Shown: positions 49,865 to 61,770, numbered from the stretch's first letter. The stretch: 64,000 nt of DNA from Coffea arabica (GCF_036785885.1 NC_092329.1:1612001-1676000); one strand, 5' to 3'. Translations and numbers: made by a program. Notes: generated by a model not told the origin, from the sequence alone.

Positions 49865-51804
49865 GGGAAAATCGCCAATTTAGTCCTCAAACTATTTTAC
49901 TAAAGCCGATTTGGTCCCTAAAAGTTTTATCGCACCAATTAAATTCCTTAACTAAAATGCTTGTGCCAATTGAGGACTTATACGGCGTCGCCACCCAAAA
50001 CTCATATATTTGTACAGAAAACAACGGCCAGGCAGGGGTCTTTTTGAAAGTTCGCATCCTAATTTCTACGGAAAGCAAGACAGAGCCCATTTTGCATCCG
50101 AATTGGGGGAAACCGTGAAATTAGGGGTTTTCCAAGACAGAAACCCATTTTGCATGCAAATAGCGGAAGAAATTGGGGGTTTGCCCCTACTTGCTTGTAG
50201 AAATCTTGAAATTATTTGAAAATCGCGAAGTCTCATTTGCATTTTTCAAGTTGGTCTTCTGTGATGCTTCGGAATTCATAGTCCAGTCGTGTTGTATTGT
50301 CGCACATGTCTTGGCTGCTGAGGGGTTGAGGTTGATGGCACATGATGTTCTCTCTTGTGTAATTAGTAGAATTGGTGAATGTAGGAGTAATGAGTTGGTA
50401 GAGTTTATGTGGAGAGAGCATAGCAAGTATGAGTCAGATTTCTCGGTTCTTGATTCTTTGATGAGGGCGTTTGTGAATGCAGATATGGGTTCCCAAGCAT
50501 TGAAAATCTGGGATAGAATGAGGGAGGTCAGAATTAGACCAAGTTTATCAGCTGTTAGCATTTTCTTTGCGCTGCTAATTAGAGTTGGTGATTATGGTAG
50601 TGTATGGAAGTTATTTAGAGATATGATCCAAAGGGGACCTTGCCCGAATATTTTTGTGTATAATGTGATGATTCTTGGCTTTTGTAGAAAAGGGTGTGTT
50701 AGAACAGGAGAAAACTTGTTGTTTTTGATGAGGAAGTATGGTTGTGAACCTGATGTTATTGCACATAATTTGCTAATAAGTGCATATTGTGTGAGAGGCT
50801 GGACATCTCATGCTCTGAATTGGGCGCATTTTATGGCGGAAAGCGGTTGTGAACCAAGCACTGCCACATTTGTTACAATTATTAATGCACTCTGCAAGGA
50901 GGGCAACATTGTAGAAGCAAGGAAAATATTTGAAGAAATGCAAGAAATGGGTGTTTCACCAGGCACTGTGACATACAATGCTTTGATGGATGGCCATGTA
51001 AAGGCAAGAGAAATTGGTGAGGCTAATATGCTCTATGAGGAAATGCGGAATATGAGAGTTGCTCCTGATGGTATAACTTTTAACATTTTGGTTGCAGGAA
51101 ACTACAAATATGGGAGGGAAGATGATGGCAACAGGTTCTTAAGGGAATTATCTATGATGGCTTTGATTCCTGATTGTTCAATATCTGACATGTCCATTTC
51201 AGGATTGTGTTGGGCAGGAAGGTTAGATGAGGCTTTGCACTTACTGAAGACTATGCTTGAGAAGGGCATACCTGTTAGCATAATTGCCATCAATTTGCTC
51301 ATTTGTGCTTACAGCAGAGCAGGACTGCATGAGAAAGCTTTTGAAGTGTATAACATAATGACAAAATTTGGTCTTACTCCTCCTGCTTCCACATCTACTT
51401 CTCTGCTGATAGGTCTAACTAAAGTAGGGAAGCTTCAAATTGGATTGGATATTTTCACTGGAAAAATGCATCAAAATGGTAGAACGTAGATGAACTATTT
51501 ATTACCACTGATGCTAGCAGCTATATTCTGTCTTGGAAAACCCCTAATTTCATAGGTTTCCCCCAATTCGGATGCAAAATGGGCTCTGTCTTGCTTCCTG
51601 TAGAAATTAGGATGCGAACTTCTAAAAAGGCCCCTGCCTGGCCGTTGTTTTCTGTACAGATATATGAGTTTTGGGTGGTGACGCCGTATAAGTCCTCAAT
51701 TGGCACAAGTATTTTAGTTAAGGAACTTAATTGGTGCGATAAAACTCTTAGGGACCAAATCGGCTTTAGTAAAATAGCTTGAGGACTAAATTGGCGATTT
51801 TCCC
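49865..51804. mobile_element. Pack-MULE (Mutator-like element carrying a PPR gene fragment)
   Basis: Terminal inverted repeats 49865-50142 and 51526-51804, about 278 bp, differ at only a handful of positions; both end GGGAAAATCGCC at the outer edge. A perfect 9-bp target-site duplication, AACTTTTTA, flanks them at 49856-49864 and 51805-51813. No transposase is present. The 1.38-kb interior is almost wholly a pentatricopeptide-repeat coding sequence. High TIR identity and the exact duplication point to a recent insertion. These are the defining features of a Pack-MULE. Confidence 0.93.
50335..51489 (+). CDS. P-type pentatricopeptide repeat protein fragment inside the Pack-MULE
   Basis: An uninterrupted frame runs from 50164 to the stop at 51487-51489. 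Its first in-frame ATG is 50335, giving 384 aa. About nine PPR units are visible, with typical phrases: NIFVYNVMILGFCRKG, DVIAHNLLISAYCVRG, STATFVTIINALCKEG, GTVTYNALMDGHVKAR and DGITFNILVAG. The upstream frame also reads as PPR-like helices, so the copy begins inside a parent gene and lacks the organelle-targeting N-terminus. The stop lies 36 bp before the right TIR. PPR proteins bind organellar RNA, one repeat per base. Without a transit peptide this product would not be expected to reach an organelle unless a new leader were supplied. The lack of any stop or frameshift over 1.3 kb is notable; whether it is expressed is unknown. Confidence 0.85.
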   Translation: MAHDVLSCVISRIGECRSNELVEFMWREHSKYESDFSVLDSLMRAFVNADMGSQALKIWDRMREVRIRPSLSAVSIFFALLIRVGDYGSVWKLFRDMIQRGPCPNIFVYNVMILGFCRKGCVRTGENLLFLMRKYGCEPDVIAHNLLISAYCVRGWTSHALNWAHFMAESGCEPSTATFVTIINALCKEGNIVEARKIFEEMQEMGVSPGTVTYNALMDGHVKAREIGEANMLYEEMRNMRVAPDGITFNILVAGNYKYGREDDGNRFLRELSMMALIPDCSISDMSISGLCWAGRLDEALHLLKTMLEKGIPVSIIAINLLICAYSRAGLHEKAFEVYNIMTKFGLTPPASTSTSLLIGLTKVGKLQIGLDIFTGKMHQNGRT

Positions 51805-52508
51805 AACTTTTTAAATATTTTGGTTACTTGTACTTTGCTTATTTATTTATTTATTTATATATGTTAAAAGAAATAATTGCAAAATAGGTAGGGGTGGGTC
51901 CCAATCAATATAATTATTAAATTCAGCCCAACCCGATAATTGAATCAATTGGCCTGGTGATATGTGTTTGACCGGACAAGAAATTGATCCACTCAAATCT
52001 GAACAAACTTGTTTGACCTAGCGGTTCAACAAAAAATTTGGCCGATTTTTTAATTGACACAATTTACTTCTTTTTTTTTAACAATCGTGAATCTTTTATT
52101 TTCGAAACAACACGTGTATAGTATATGTTTTTGATAAGATTTGTATATTTGATCTTCATTTAAATGTGCATAAGATTTTACCACTTGCTTAGTTTTTATT
52201 TGATAACTACATATATTTTTATAAATTTGTTTACTTTTTTATTGTATAATTAATTCTTTTAACTTTTAAAGTTTAAACTGACAATATTTAAATAGTGAAA
52301 AAATTAAATTGTTCTTAAAAAAATAATGAAGAAATGATGCTATATTTTTTTAAACAAGTGATATGATTTTTTTATACTTAACTATATTATTTATTTATGT
52401 AAAAGTACGCTAAAATGAAATTAAATCTTCTATTAACATGTATATATTCATTATATATCATTCTAAGTACAATAATTAGTTTTTAAAAGCACTTTGTTAT
52501 ATATTTTA

Positions 52509-53978
52509 GGGATAATTGCAGAAACCTCCCCTGAGGTTTCTGACATTTGCACTAACCTCCCATGTGGTTTGAAAAATTACACTGACCTCCCCTGAGGTTA
52601 CTAATCCTTTGCAAATTTAGTCCAAACGATTAAAATATTATTTTAGGGAGTGAAATTAGACTTTTATACCAGATTTGCCCTTTGTGCTACATATCCACTG
52701 AATGACAAAGTACTATAAATCAATTAATAATTAATAAATTTTAATGAGTATAATTTATGGGCAAACACGCATTACTCATTTAAAGTACCAGCTCTTTACG
52801 AGTATTTTACTTTCAAATATTTAATTTATGATAAATATATCAATATTTGTAAGTAAAATTCAAAAATTGTTATAGTAATATTCTTGCAAAAAGGAAATCA
52901 ATAGGTTATTTATTTAATATAAATTAAATATTTTTTTAAAAAAAATAAATGGCCCATAAAGTATTAATTTTTTATGGCTTTCATCCATTACACGAGTAAA
53001 GTATTCGCTCTTTATGTGTATTTTATTCTGAATCATTTAATTTATGTTAAATACATAAATGTTTGTAACTAAAATTGAAAAAGTGTTATATTAATATTTT
53101 TACGGAAGAGAGATTGGTAGGTTTTGTCTTTAACAAAAATTAAATATTTGAAAGTAAATACAAATCTGTATTTGAGGGTAAATATTTTTATTAAATTAAA
53201 TGTTTAAAAGTAAAATACCCTTAAAGAACCGGTACTTTAAATAATTACCGGCTCTTTATAGGCAAACATGCATTACTCATTTAAAGTGCCTGCTTTTTAC
53301 GGATATTTTACTTTCAAACATTTAATTTACGATAAATATATCAATGTTTGTTAGTAAAATTCAAAAAGTGTTACAGTAATATTCTTGCAAAAAAGAAATC
53401 GGTAGGCTATTTATTTAATATAAATTAAATATTTTTTTAAAAAAATGACCCATAAAGTATTAATTCTTTATGGCTTTCATCCATTACATGAGTAAAGTAT
53501 TGGCTCTTTATGGGTATTTTATCCTGAATCATTTAATTTATGTTAAATACATAAATGTTTGTAACTCAAAATTGAAAAAGTGTTATATTAATATTTTTAC
53601 GGATGAGAGATTGGTAGTTTTTGTATTTAACAAAAATTAAATATTTGAAAGTAAATACAAATATGTATTTGAGCGTAAATATTTGTATTAAATTAAATGT
53701 TTGAAAGTAAAATACCCATAAAGAGTCAGTACTTTAAATAGATAATGCATATTTGCCTATAAACTATACTTCTTAAAGTTTATTAATTGTTAATTAATTT
53801 GTAATATTTTGTCATTCATTGAACATGTAGTACAAAGGACAAATTTGGTAAAAAATTATAATTTCACTCCCTAAAACAATATTTTAATCGTTTGGACTGA
53901 ATTTGCAAATGATTAGTAACCTCAGGGGAGGTCAGTGTAAATGTCACAAACCTCAAGGGAGGTTTCTGCAATTATCCC
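52509..53978. mobile_element. Mutator-like non-autonomous element (copy C), internally duplicated
   Basis: Outer ends GGGATAATTGCAGAAACCTC and its reverse complement form TIRs of roughly 190 bp. A perfect 9-bp target-site duplication, TATATTTTA, lies at 52500-52508 and 53979-53987. The interior is a two-copy tandem repeat (period 501 bp; units from 52761 and 53262). Each unit has inverted arms sharing TTTACTTTCAAA-type sequence, so the core can form long hairpins. No protein is encoded. Confidence 0.85.
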
Positions 53979-54128
53979 TATATTTTATGTATGTTAAATT
54001 AGTAATTTATATTTATAAATATTAAATTTATACTCGCTGATTTAATTAGTGATTCACTAATTGAACCACACCACTGGTCCATTGATTCAGTCCCTTGTCG
54101 AGTTCTTTTTCCAGGCGGGTTTTAATAA

Positions 54129-55233
54129 GGGGAAATCGTCCAAAACGTCCCTCACATTTTGTAAAATAATTTTTTTCGTCCCTCACTTTTAAAAGTGTAA
54201 TTTTATGTCCCTTACATATTCACATCTGTCAAATTTAGTCCCTAACTAGGTTTCTGATCATTTTTTTGCCGGAATCCATCACGTGCAAGGCACGTGATCA
54301 TTTTTTAAGGGTAAATTTGTCAAATTATATTTTACATAATCTAATATATAGTCCTCCACATTTTATAAAACAAATTTTTCGTCTTTCACATTTTATAAAA
54401 TGATTTTTTCATCCCTCACATTTCACAAAATGAATTTCTTCATCCCTCATATTTCAAAAAATGAATATTTCCATCCCTCACTAATTATGTGTGTGAGGGA
54501 AACCCTAAAAAAAAAAGTGTGTGAATACATTTTGTTTAAACACATGTATATGTCTATTAGATTTTGCTTAATAATACGAATAGCATAACTATATGCATGT
54601 GTCTATTTGATTTCACTTAACAATACGAATACCATATATTATACGTGATCATTTAATTTCATCTAGTATTAGATAGTAAAAAATCTTGCATTCATTGTCA
54701 AGTTGGCCAATAAAACTATTTTCGGTCAAAATACAATAAGAATATGCAAATTAAGGTTCTATTGGTAACTATTAGTCATAATCATACAAAAAGAGAAGAT
54801 AGTCCACAAGTTGGGCCCAATTACATACATGTGTTTATTTTATTATTATTAAGCAAAATCAAATAGACATATACATGTGTTTAAAAAAAATGTATTCACA
54901 CACATAATTAGTGAGAAATGAAAAATTCATTTTTTGAAATGTGAAGGATGGAGAAATTCATTTTGTGAAATGTAAGGGATGAAAAAAATTATTTTATAAA
55001 ATATGAATGACTATAGATTAGATTATGTAAAATATAATATGACAAATTTACCCTTCAAAAATGATCACGTGCCTTGCACATGATGGATTTCGGCCAAAAA
55101 ATGATTGAAAATCTAGTTAGGGACTAAATTTGACCGATGTGAATATGTAAGGAACATAAAATTACACTTTTAAAAGTGAGGGATGAAAAAAGTTATTTTA
55201 TAAAATGCGAGGGACGTTTTAGACGATTTTCCC
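54129..55233. mobile_element. Non-autonomous Mutator-like element (copy B)
   Basis: TIRs of about 400 bp beginning GGGGAAATCGTCCAAAACGT on the left and ending ACGATTTTCCC on the right. A perfect 9-bp duplication, TTTTAATAA, lies at 54120-54128 and 55234-55242. The TIRs carry the same GTCCCTCACTTTTAAAAG and ATCACGTGC motifs as the element at 23976-25392, so both belong to one family. No coding capacity. Confidence 0.88.
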
Positions 55234-55639
55234 TTTTAATAACTATTATGCCAATCGGGGTTTCAACGGCTATGTTGATTGATGGATGAACGTTGAGAGA
55301 GCGGGATGGAGAGCACTTCACTGCTTAAGGGAGGGAGCAATTGCCAATTTGCCATATAAAGAGAGAGAAGAAAAGGTAAAGTGGGGCCTAGCCGCTAGTG
55401 CTCGTGGGCCGGTGCATTTCGAAATTCAAACAAAACAAAAAGGAACCCCTCACTCTCCTTCTTCTTCAATCTACAAGTTGAAAAGAAGAGGAAAGAAGAA
55501 GAAGAAAAAAAAAGCCCCTCTCCCTCCGTGACCGGCGATTCAAGATTAGCTTACATTTGTTATTGCTTCTTCATTTTTTTCCAATAAAATTAATTCCCAA
55601 TCCAAGTAGTACTACTGTAGTTTTTGTTTTAACAATTGT

Positions 55640-58600
55640 ATGGATACGGAGAAGAAGGCGATGGCGTCCGATTGCACCTTGAATAAGCAGGAGTCAGAGT
55701 CGGAGTGGTTGTCGTTGGACCCAGAAATGGAGTTTTTGGCATCGAAACAAGAAACTGGGAACGAGTGGGAGCTGTTCAAGGAAAATGTGAGGCCTTTGAA
55801 GCGGGGCCGCAACGTCGCTCTTCTCAACACTGCTCTCAAATCCCACTCATCCTCCTCCACCCTCAGGACTCAACTTCTTCACCATCGCAGGTTTTACGCC
55901 ATTTTCTTTCCATCCTCTCCTCATCAGATTCTCTTCTACTAGTACATTTTTTCAAGACCTTTTTCCCCCTTCTCTTCCTCTATTTCTGTTATTCTTTTTA
56001 TTTAGGTTCTTTTTTTTTTTTTTCTCTTTCAAAAAGATGGGAAAAAAAAATTACCAACTACTACTCCTTATATGCATAACCAGGAGGTTGATTGAAGCCA
56101 TAGATGAATATGAAGGTGACGATCCTCTCCAACCTTGGCTTCGGTAAGTACTCTCACCTGCTACTTTCTACTTGTCTCATTCTTTCCTTATTTTTCTACT
56201 TATAGTTATTCCGGAGTTCCAGTCTAGTAGTGCGTGTGCGCTTTTTTCTTTTTCTTTTCTTGCAGAAATACTACGCACCATACCTCTGCTCGTTCCTGTT
56301 TGTTCCTTTCATGTCGCAGGAGCACCATGCATCATAGGGTCATGTTTTCTTCAATTGTTCATTAGCATTTAACTAGTCTGTCTCGCATGTATTGTATGTT
56401 CAACCAATCCCTATCCGCATCCCATATTCATCATCAACAGTAATACCTTCCAATCCAATTCCAACAGGTGCGTTAAGTGGGTTCAGGAGGCTTTTCCTGC
56501 TGGTGGAGACTCCTCCGGCTTAGTAGTCATCTATGAGCAGTGTGTCCGCTCTTTTTGGCACCAGGACCGCTACAAGGATGATCTTCGCTATCTCAATGTT
56601 TGGTTGGAATATGTGCGAGGGTTTTGCCTTCCCTTTTTATTACTGCTCTCTATCTTTTCCTTCTTCATGTTCCCTACATGTATGTCTTCTGATTTTGTTT
56701 TCCTATTTTTCGATTTCAAATGCATCCTTAGGCGGCAAATTGTATTGATGCTCAAGTCATCTATAGTTTTCTCGAGGCAAACAAAATTGGCCTCACACAT
56801 GCTTCCTTCTATATATCCTTTGCTCTTCACATGGAATCCAAGAACAAAACTAGAACTGCTAATGAAATCTTCAATCGAGGCATATCTATGTAAGTTTTTG
56901 TCTCTTTAGAATTTGCCTCTCTCTTCCCCCAGCCCCCCAATGGCTGAATAGATTGGTCGTTAAACAAGATCAAGTATCTTGAGTATGTTCGGGTTAACCA
57001 AAAGGAGGAATTTCTGTACATTAATTGTCTGTTCATATTCTGTGCTTCAGGTTAACCTAGAGAAAGAGTTTCTTGTTCAGAAATGTATCTTCTTTGATCC
57101 CGTATTTGTTTTATCAAATATCTGCCTTTATGTTCTGAGTTATTTTCTAATGAACGAGCACTATTGAGTTGTTGTCAGGCTTTAAGCTTACTCATAACCG
57201 TTAATTACCTAGTAATGCCCAATGTATATGCAGAAAACACACTTCTTCGTCCCTACCTGTATAAATAGTGCTTACTGATCTTTTGTATTTGCACGACTAC
57301 ATTTGTCTGTGTTCCTGACTAGTGTTGCTTTGGCATCACGGTTGATATTACTGAGTAGCTGACTTGCAACATTATAGTCTGATTTCAATTGGTATTCCCC
57401 TAATCGTTAGCTTCTTATTTTTCTCTTTCTACCCTATAAAATGGTGCCAATCTCTCCCTCTTTGCAATTTGCTTCTTAATATAACGGGCAGCAAAAAGCA
57501 TAAACAAAGCATAAAATGTGAGAGCCTCCTCCCTCCAGTTTAGTGAAGTATGTTTCCCCCCTATTATTTTAATTGCTTCCTTCTGACCAGAGTGACCTTC
57601 TCCTTCACTGTAAAAGCTTTTATGGTGGACTGGTTTCTGTATGGGTATGGTCTGCTTGTCATATAACTCCAGTTTAGCTGGCGGTTGCAGTGGATGAACT
57701 CTAGTTCTGGAATTTCGCAATCCCTTCCCTTTTATACAAGCATCCTGCATCTTATTTGGATTCACTCTGAATTTCTCATACCGACCATATCTTTCTCAGT
57801 AGATTGGTATATCATGCCAAGCTGAACAGGAATATTTTTGTGATTGTTGTTGTTGTCTGATCTCAAGTGTTGCTATAGATTCTTGAATGTTGATTGTTTA
57901 CAATGGCAATTGATCGTGTTATTGTTGGGGCGTATATGATTTTTGCAAAATACATTTATTGATTTTCCTTTCCTCTCTTCTATTTTTTAAAATATTTTCC
58001 CCAAAATTTTCCAGTTGATTGGTTAGCTTCCATCTGGTTGTTTGAAATGTCAACTGCCAAGCTATATTCTTGTTTACTGTTCTAGGAATGCACGACCAAT
58101 TGAAAAATTGAAGGCAGCCTATAAAAAGTTTCTGAATCGGTCAATGAGAAGGTCAATAGCTGTAGAGGTATGCAAATTCATATGTCACCTTGTTCTTCCA
58201 TTTACACTTGTCTTAGTTTCTACTCTGAATTTTTTTAAATTGTCAGGAGGACAGAACAGAGAATCAGTTCCCACTTAGAAGTTTTGGGACTGTACTGGCT
58301 ACGGGAGAACGCCGTAAGTCTGATAACTGTATTTTCTTTTTCCTTCGAAGTTACACTTGTGTATATAACTGTTTTTTCACCTGCAGGAAACCAGGCAGAT
58401 GATTCTGATTTTGCTATGAAAAAGTTGAAAACAGATAGGTAAGATGATAGAATGTCTGAAGGTCTTCCTGCCCCTTATTTTACTCAACATTTATATCCAA
58501 GTATCCTTTGTAGTATTACTGTTGTGAATTTCACGTTTGCCAGCACTAGTGTGTATATCAGAGTTATGGGTTTTAAAGCTGCAAACTTTCAGCTCTTTGT

Positions 58601-59567
58601 GGAATAACATATTTTTCTAGGTCCCGTGGAAGTCTAGTTAACTGGTTTTTCCTTGTGGACTCTGGAGATCTCTAATGTGATTTACCTGAATCGGCTTTAT
58701 TGTAATAAAGCGTATATCAAGCCATGCTGCTTAACAAGATTAGAAAGTAATTAATCAAAGATGACATGCAAAATTCTTGGGAAATTTAATTTATGATTCA
58801 ATTTGATTTTTCAGGATTCAAGGGACTGCAATACCTATCTATGAAGATTCTGGTAGGAATATGATATCGGACCTACAATCACAAACTTCAAAGTTGGAGT
58901 CAAAACCATGGCAGAGTCTCGGTGTTCGCGCAGAGAGAAATAAGGAGAACAACTCAGTTCCTTCTAAATGGGCCTCAAATAAGGTTAGGCATGCACTTGA
59001 CACTCTGAAGTGTGCTTCTTACTTAGAATGAGCCAGTGGCATATTTGACTGCCTAACCGTTGCTCCCAGATTCCCCAGAGATTTGGGCATAGATTTGGAG
59101 GAACAATTACAACTCCGTCTATTGAGATCTTTGTGGATGACGATTGTGCCGAGTAAGAACACATGCTCTTAGTGAATCCTGGTTCTTGAGAAAACATTTT
59201 TGTGGAAACAACTTTCTACTGGATCCTTCATTTTGTTCAGCTTCCAGTGTGCATGTGCTGCTTATATCTGCATAGACGTAAGCTGCAAAATTCATTCTCA
59301 ATTTAAACCTGGACTTTGTTATTTAATCTGTTAGAGCACAGAAGATGGATAAGGAGACTGGAAAATCATCAACTCTACAACTCAGACACGGGGATGGTAG
59401 AGACCTTAAGAAGTAAGTGGCTGTTATACGTGCTATAATACTAGAATTCCCCTTCAAATTGTTCACTGAATGCGCTGCGCTGCATTGTTGTTCCAATTGA
59501 CAGGGAAACGGAGCTATTGAGAGAGAATCCCTTGCGCAATTTTCCCCCAAGTTCTTTGCCTAGATAA
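55640..59567 (+). CDS. BUBR1: BUBR1/MAD3-like mitotic spindle checkpoint protein
   Basis: Eleven exons: 55640-55890, 56084-56143, 56468-56612, 56732-56889, 58086-58167, 58247-58313, 58387-58438, 58815-58983, 59070-59152, 59335-59412, 59504-59567. All have GT-AG borders and phases agree, giving 402 aa (Arabidopsis BUBR1 is about 395). An N-terminal KEN box (residues 47-49, ELFKENVRPLKRGRN) precedes the Mad3/BUB1 TPR-like domain (about 80-235: RLIEAIDEYEGDDPLQPWLR, YEQCVRSFWHQDRYKDD, RYLNVWLEY, ANEIFNRGI, YKKFLNRSM). A second KEN motif is at 315-317. There is no kinase domain, as usual in plant BUBR1. The protein inhibits APC/C-Cdc20 at kinetochores until chromosomes attach. Intron 4 is about 1.2 kb. 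Confidence 0.93.
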
Positions 59568-60199
59568 TCCGAGGAAGGACATTATTTCATCTCTGTTGTT
59601 GTATCCGAGTAAAGCAGACTTGATCCAGTCTGCCATTTCTCTTTTTGATGAACGAAATTGCAAATTTATTAACATCCAGAAAATTTTAGAACATATATCC
59701 AACTGTTTTCAAGAAAATGAGTGTAGGTGTACATTTAATGGAGCATATTTTTAGTCTTTTTAAAAGTCTGACAATCAATATTTGTTAGGACAGATCCTGC
59801 TGTGTCTGCTTCGAAATTCCACAGTCCAGAATGCGGTGCTTATTGGCATGTTCTCAACTAATTTTGATTTTTGTAAAATTTTTTTTGAAAAGCCAAAATA
59901 AGAATCCAAAACCCAGATATCTTGTAGCTCTTGATTTTGGCTTTTTTCTTTTGAGCTCTAAAAATAAATCCAAAGGCTCCATCATTTTGTGTAAAATTAG
60001 AAGCTATAAGCAGATCTACAAAAATCAATTGAGAAGAGATCTATATCACTTTCTTGCAGGACGCGCAGAGCTGTAAATGAGTCTAGTTGAGCATGTTTGA
60101 TGTGTTCTTGTAATGCTCAAAATTCTTTCTAAAATCGGTGTTCAAACTTGACATTTTAAGTTCTTTGTTTTTTTTTTTTTTTAATATTGATCAAACTAA
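59568..60199. other. 3' UTR of the BUBR1-like gene and intergenic DNA
   Basis: Downstream of the stop at 59565-59567. No further gene supported. A T-run lies at about 60168-60182, just left of the MITE. Confidence 0.4.
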
Positions 60200-60735
60200 G
60201 AGCAACCACAATGCGGGTGTAATGGGGAGCCATTACACCGCTCCATGACACGGCTTCCCATTGGAGCAGTGTCATGGAGATTACACGCATCATGGATATG
60301 ATGCGTGTAATTCATTGAAGGTGGGCCCTATGGCATTTGAAGTATCAAATATTTGTTTAATTTCCTACATAATTATTTTTAAAAAAATAACAATATATTA
60401 TTTTTGAAACATAGAAAAAGATATATTATTCAAACTTAAAAATTAATAATATTATTTTTACAAAATAAAAAAATTCAAAATGTACAAAATTTAACGAAAG
60501 TTAGTACTTTATTTTTTAAAAATAACAAAATTAGTTTTAAAAATTACTTTATTTATTTATGGGATATGAGTTATGCATTATTAAAATAAATATTTGATTA
60601 ATTGTGGACCCATGTTATTACACCTTGTGGAGTGTAATCCATTGTGAGTGAAAGTGTAATAAAAGAGGAGAAAGTGGAATGCTGACGTGGCATGTGGATT
60701 ACACTCCACAAAGTGTAATAGCATTGTGAATGCTC
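60200..60735. mobile_element. Tourist-like MITE (PIF/Harbinger type), 536 bp
   Basis: Inverted ends GAGCAACCACAATGC on the left; the reverse complement of the right end is GAGCATTCACAATGC (two mismatches). TAA on both sides (60197-60199 and 60736-60738) is the 3-bp duplication of PIF/Harbinger elements. Inner repeats GTGTAATG/CATTACAC extend the terminal symmetry. Core AT-rich, noncoding. Confidence 0.85.
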
Positions 60736-61499
60736 TAAGCACAAATAAAAGGAATATAGATAACTACGTACCGAATTTAATCAATCAATTTAATGTCAGT
60801 CATTGTTCATGATTCAAACTCGATTAGTGTAGTACAATAGACAACACCAGTCGTGCTTTATTTACGAAGCTACCAATTTGTTAACATCTCTAGGCATGCA
60901 TGGCGACTCTTCATACTTTTCGCATCAGCCTTCTCCCGTGATTTATGCAAATTATAAATGACCAAGTCTCCTCCGGCGGTAAAAACTAAAAACCATCTTG
61001 GATGACATTTTGTATTTTTTATAACCTAATCTATCCCTTCCCTATTCTAGGGGAAGGGGAGTCTAAAGTAAAGAAATGGTATTATTGCCGTATGGAAGAG
61101 TAGAGACGCATTACACTTGGACTAGTCTTGGCTCAGTGATGCCTTTTGCCAACAATGTTAAGCAAGAAGCAACTAAATTCACCTCACGGGGAAATACCAA
61201 AAGGCTAGCTGACTTTTGGCACCCCTATGGAATTTAACTACAACTCACACACACCACTCACAAATGATGTGGGACTCGGGATGGGGAACAAGGGGACTAA
61301 CCCACTCACTCTGTTTTTACATCTCGCCACTGATCAATTTTCTTTTGCCAACAATGTTAAGTAAGAAGCAACTAAATTCACCCCACGACCGAATTCCCCT
61401 AAGTGATCTGCACATTTGTTACCCTCTCCCCGCTGATGTTGCCACTTACAATTTCATTACTTCCGGAGCTGATTCCTAATTTGTAAAGTGAGATTGAAG
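60736..61499. repeat. Intergenic DNA with a 50-bp direct repeat
   Basis: The sequence TTTTGCCAACAATGTTAAGC and about 30 following bases at 61144-61192 recur at 61343-61390 with few changes, 200 bp away. Otherwise no gene or element is recognised. Confidence 0.5.
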
Positions 61500-61770
61500 T
61501 GTGGGCTCTCTCTTGCGTACCTCTTCGTATCAATTCCATGCTTGTTTTAGCATCTGTTTCAACTATATAAGCTTGCGTATCCCTTTATTCCATGCTAACT
61601 TTAACCCTATTAAAATTGCCTGAAGTTCTGCTACCACATCAGTTGTAGAATCCAAATTAATCGAGAAACCCCTTTACTGGCAGCCTGTCGTATCTCTAAT
61701 TAATCCTCCACATTCAGCTACTCCCGGACTCTCGCTCGCAGCCCCATCTACATTCATTTTGGACCAACCC
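61500..61770 (-). mobile_element. RNase H-like domain remnant of a non-LTR retrotransposon
   Basis: On the minus strand the sequence reads as the beginning of an RVT_3-type RNase H domain: WSKMNVDGAASESPGVAECG, GLIRDTTG, RGFSINLDSTTDVVAELQAI, LIGLKLAWNKGIRKLI. This resembles the C-terminal RNase H of plant LINEs. The catalytic Asp (in VDGAA) and Glu (in AELQA) are visible, but the frame is broken and the rest of the element is absent. A host RNase H-like pseudogene is a less likely alternative. Confidence 0.6.
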
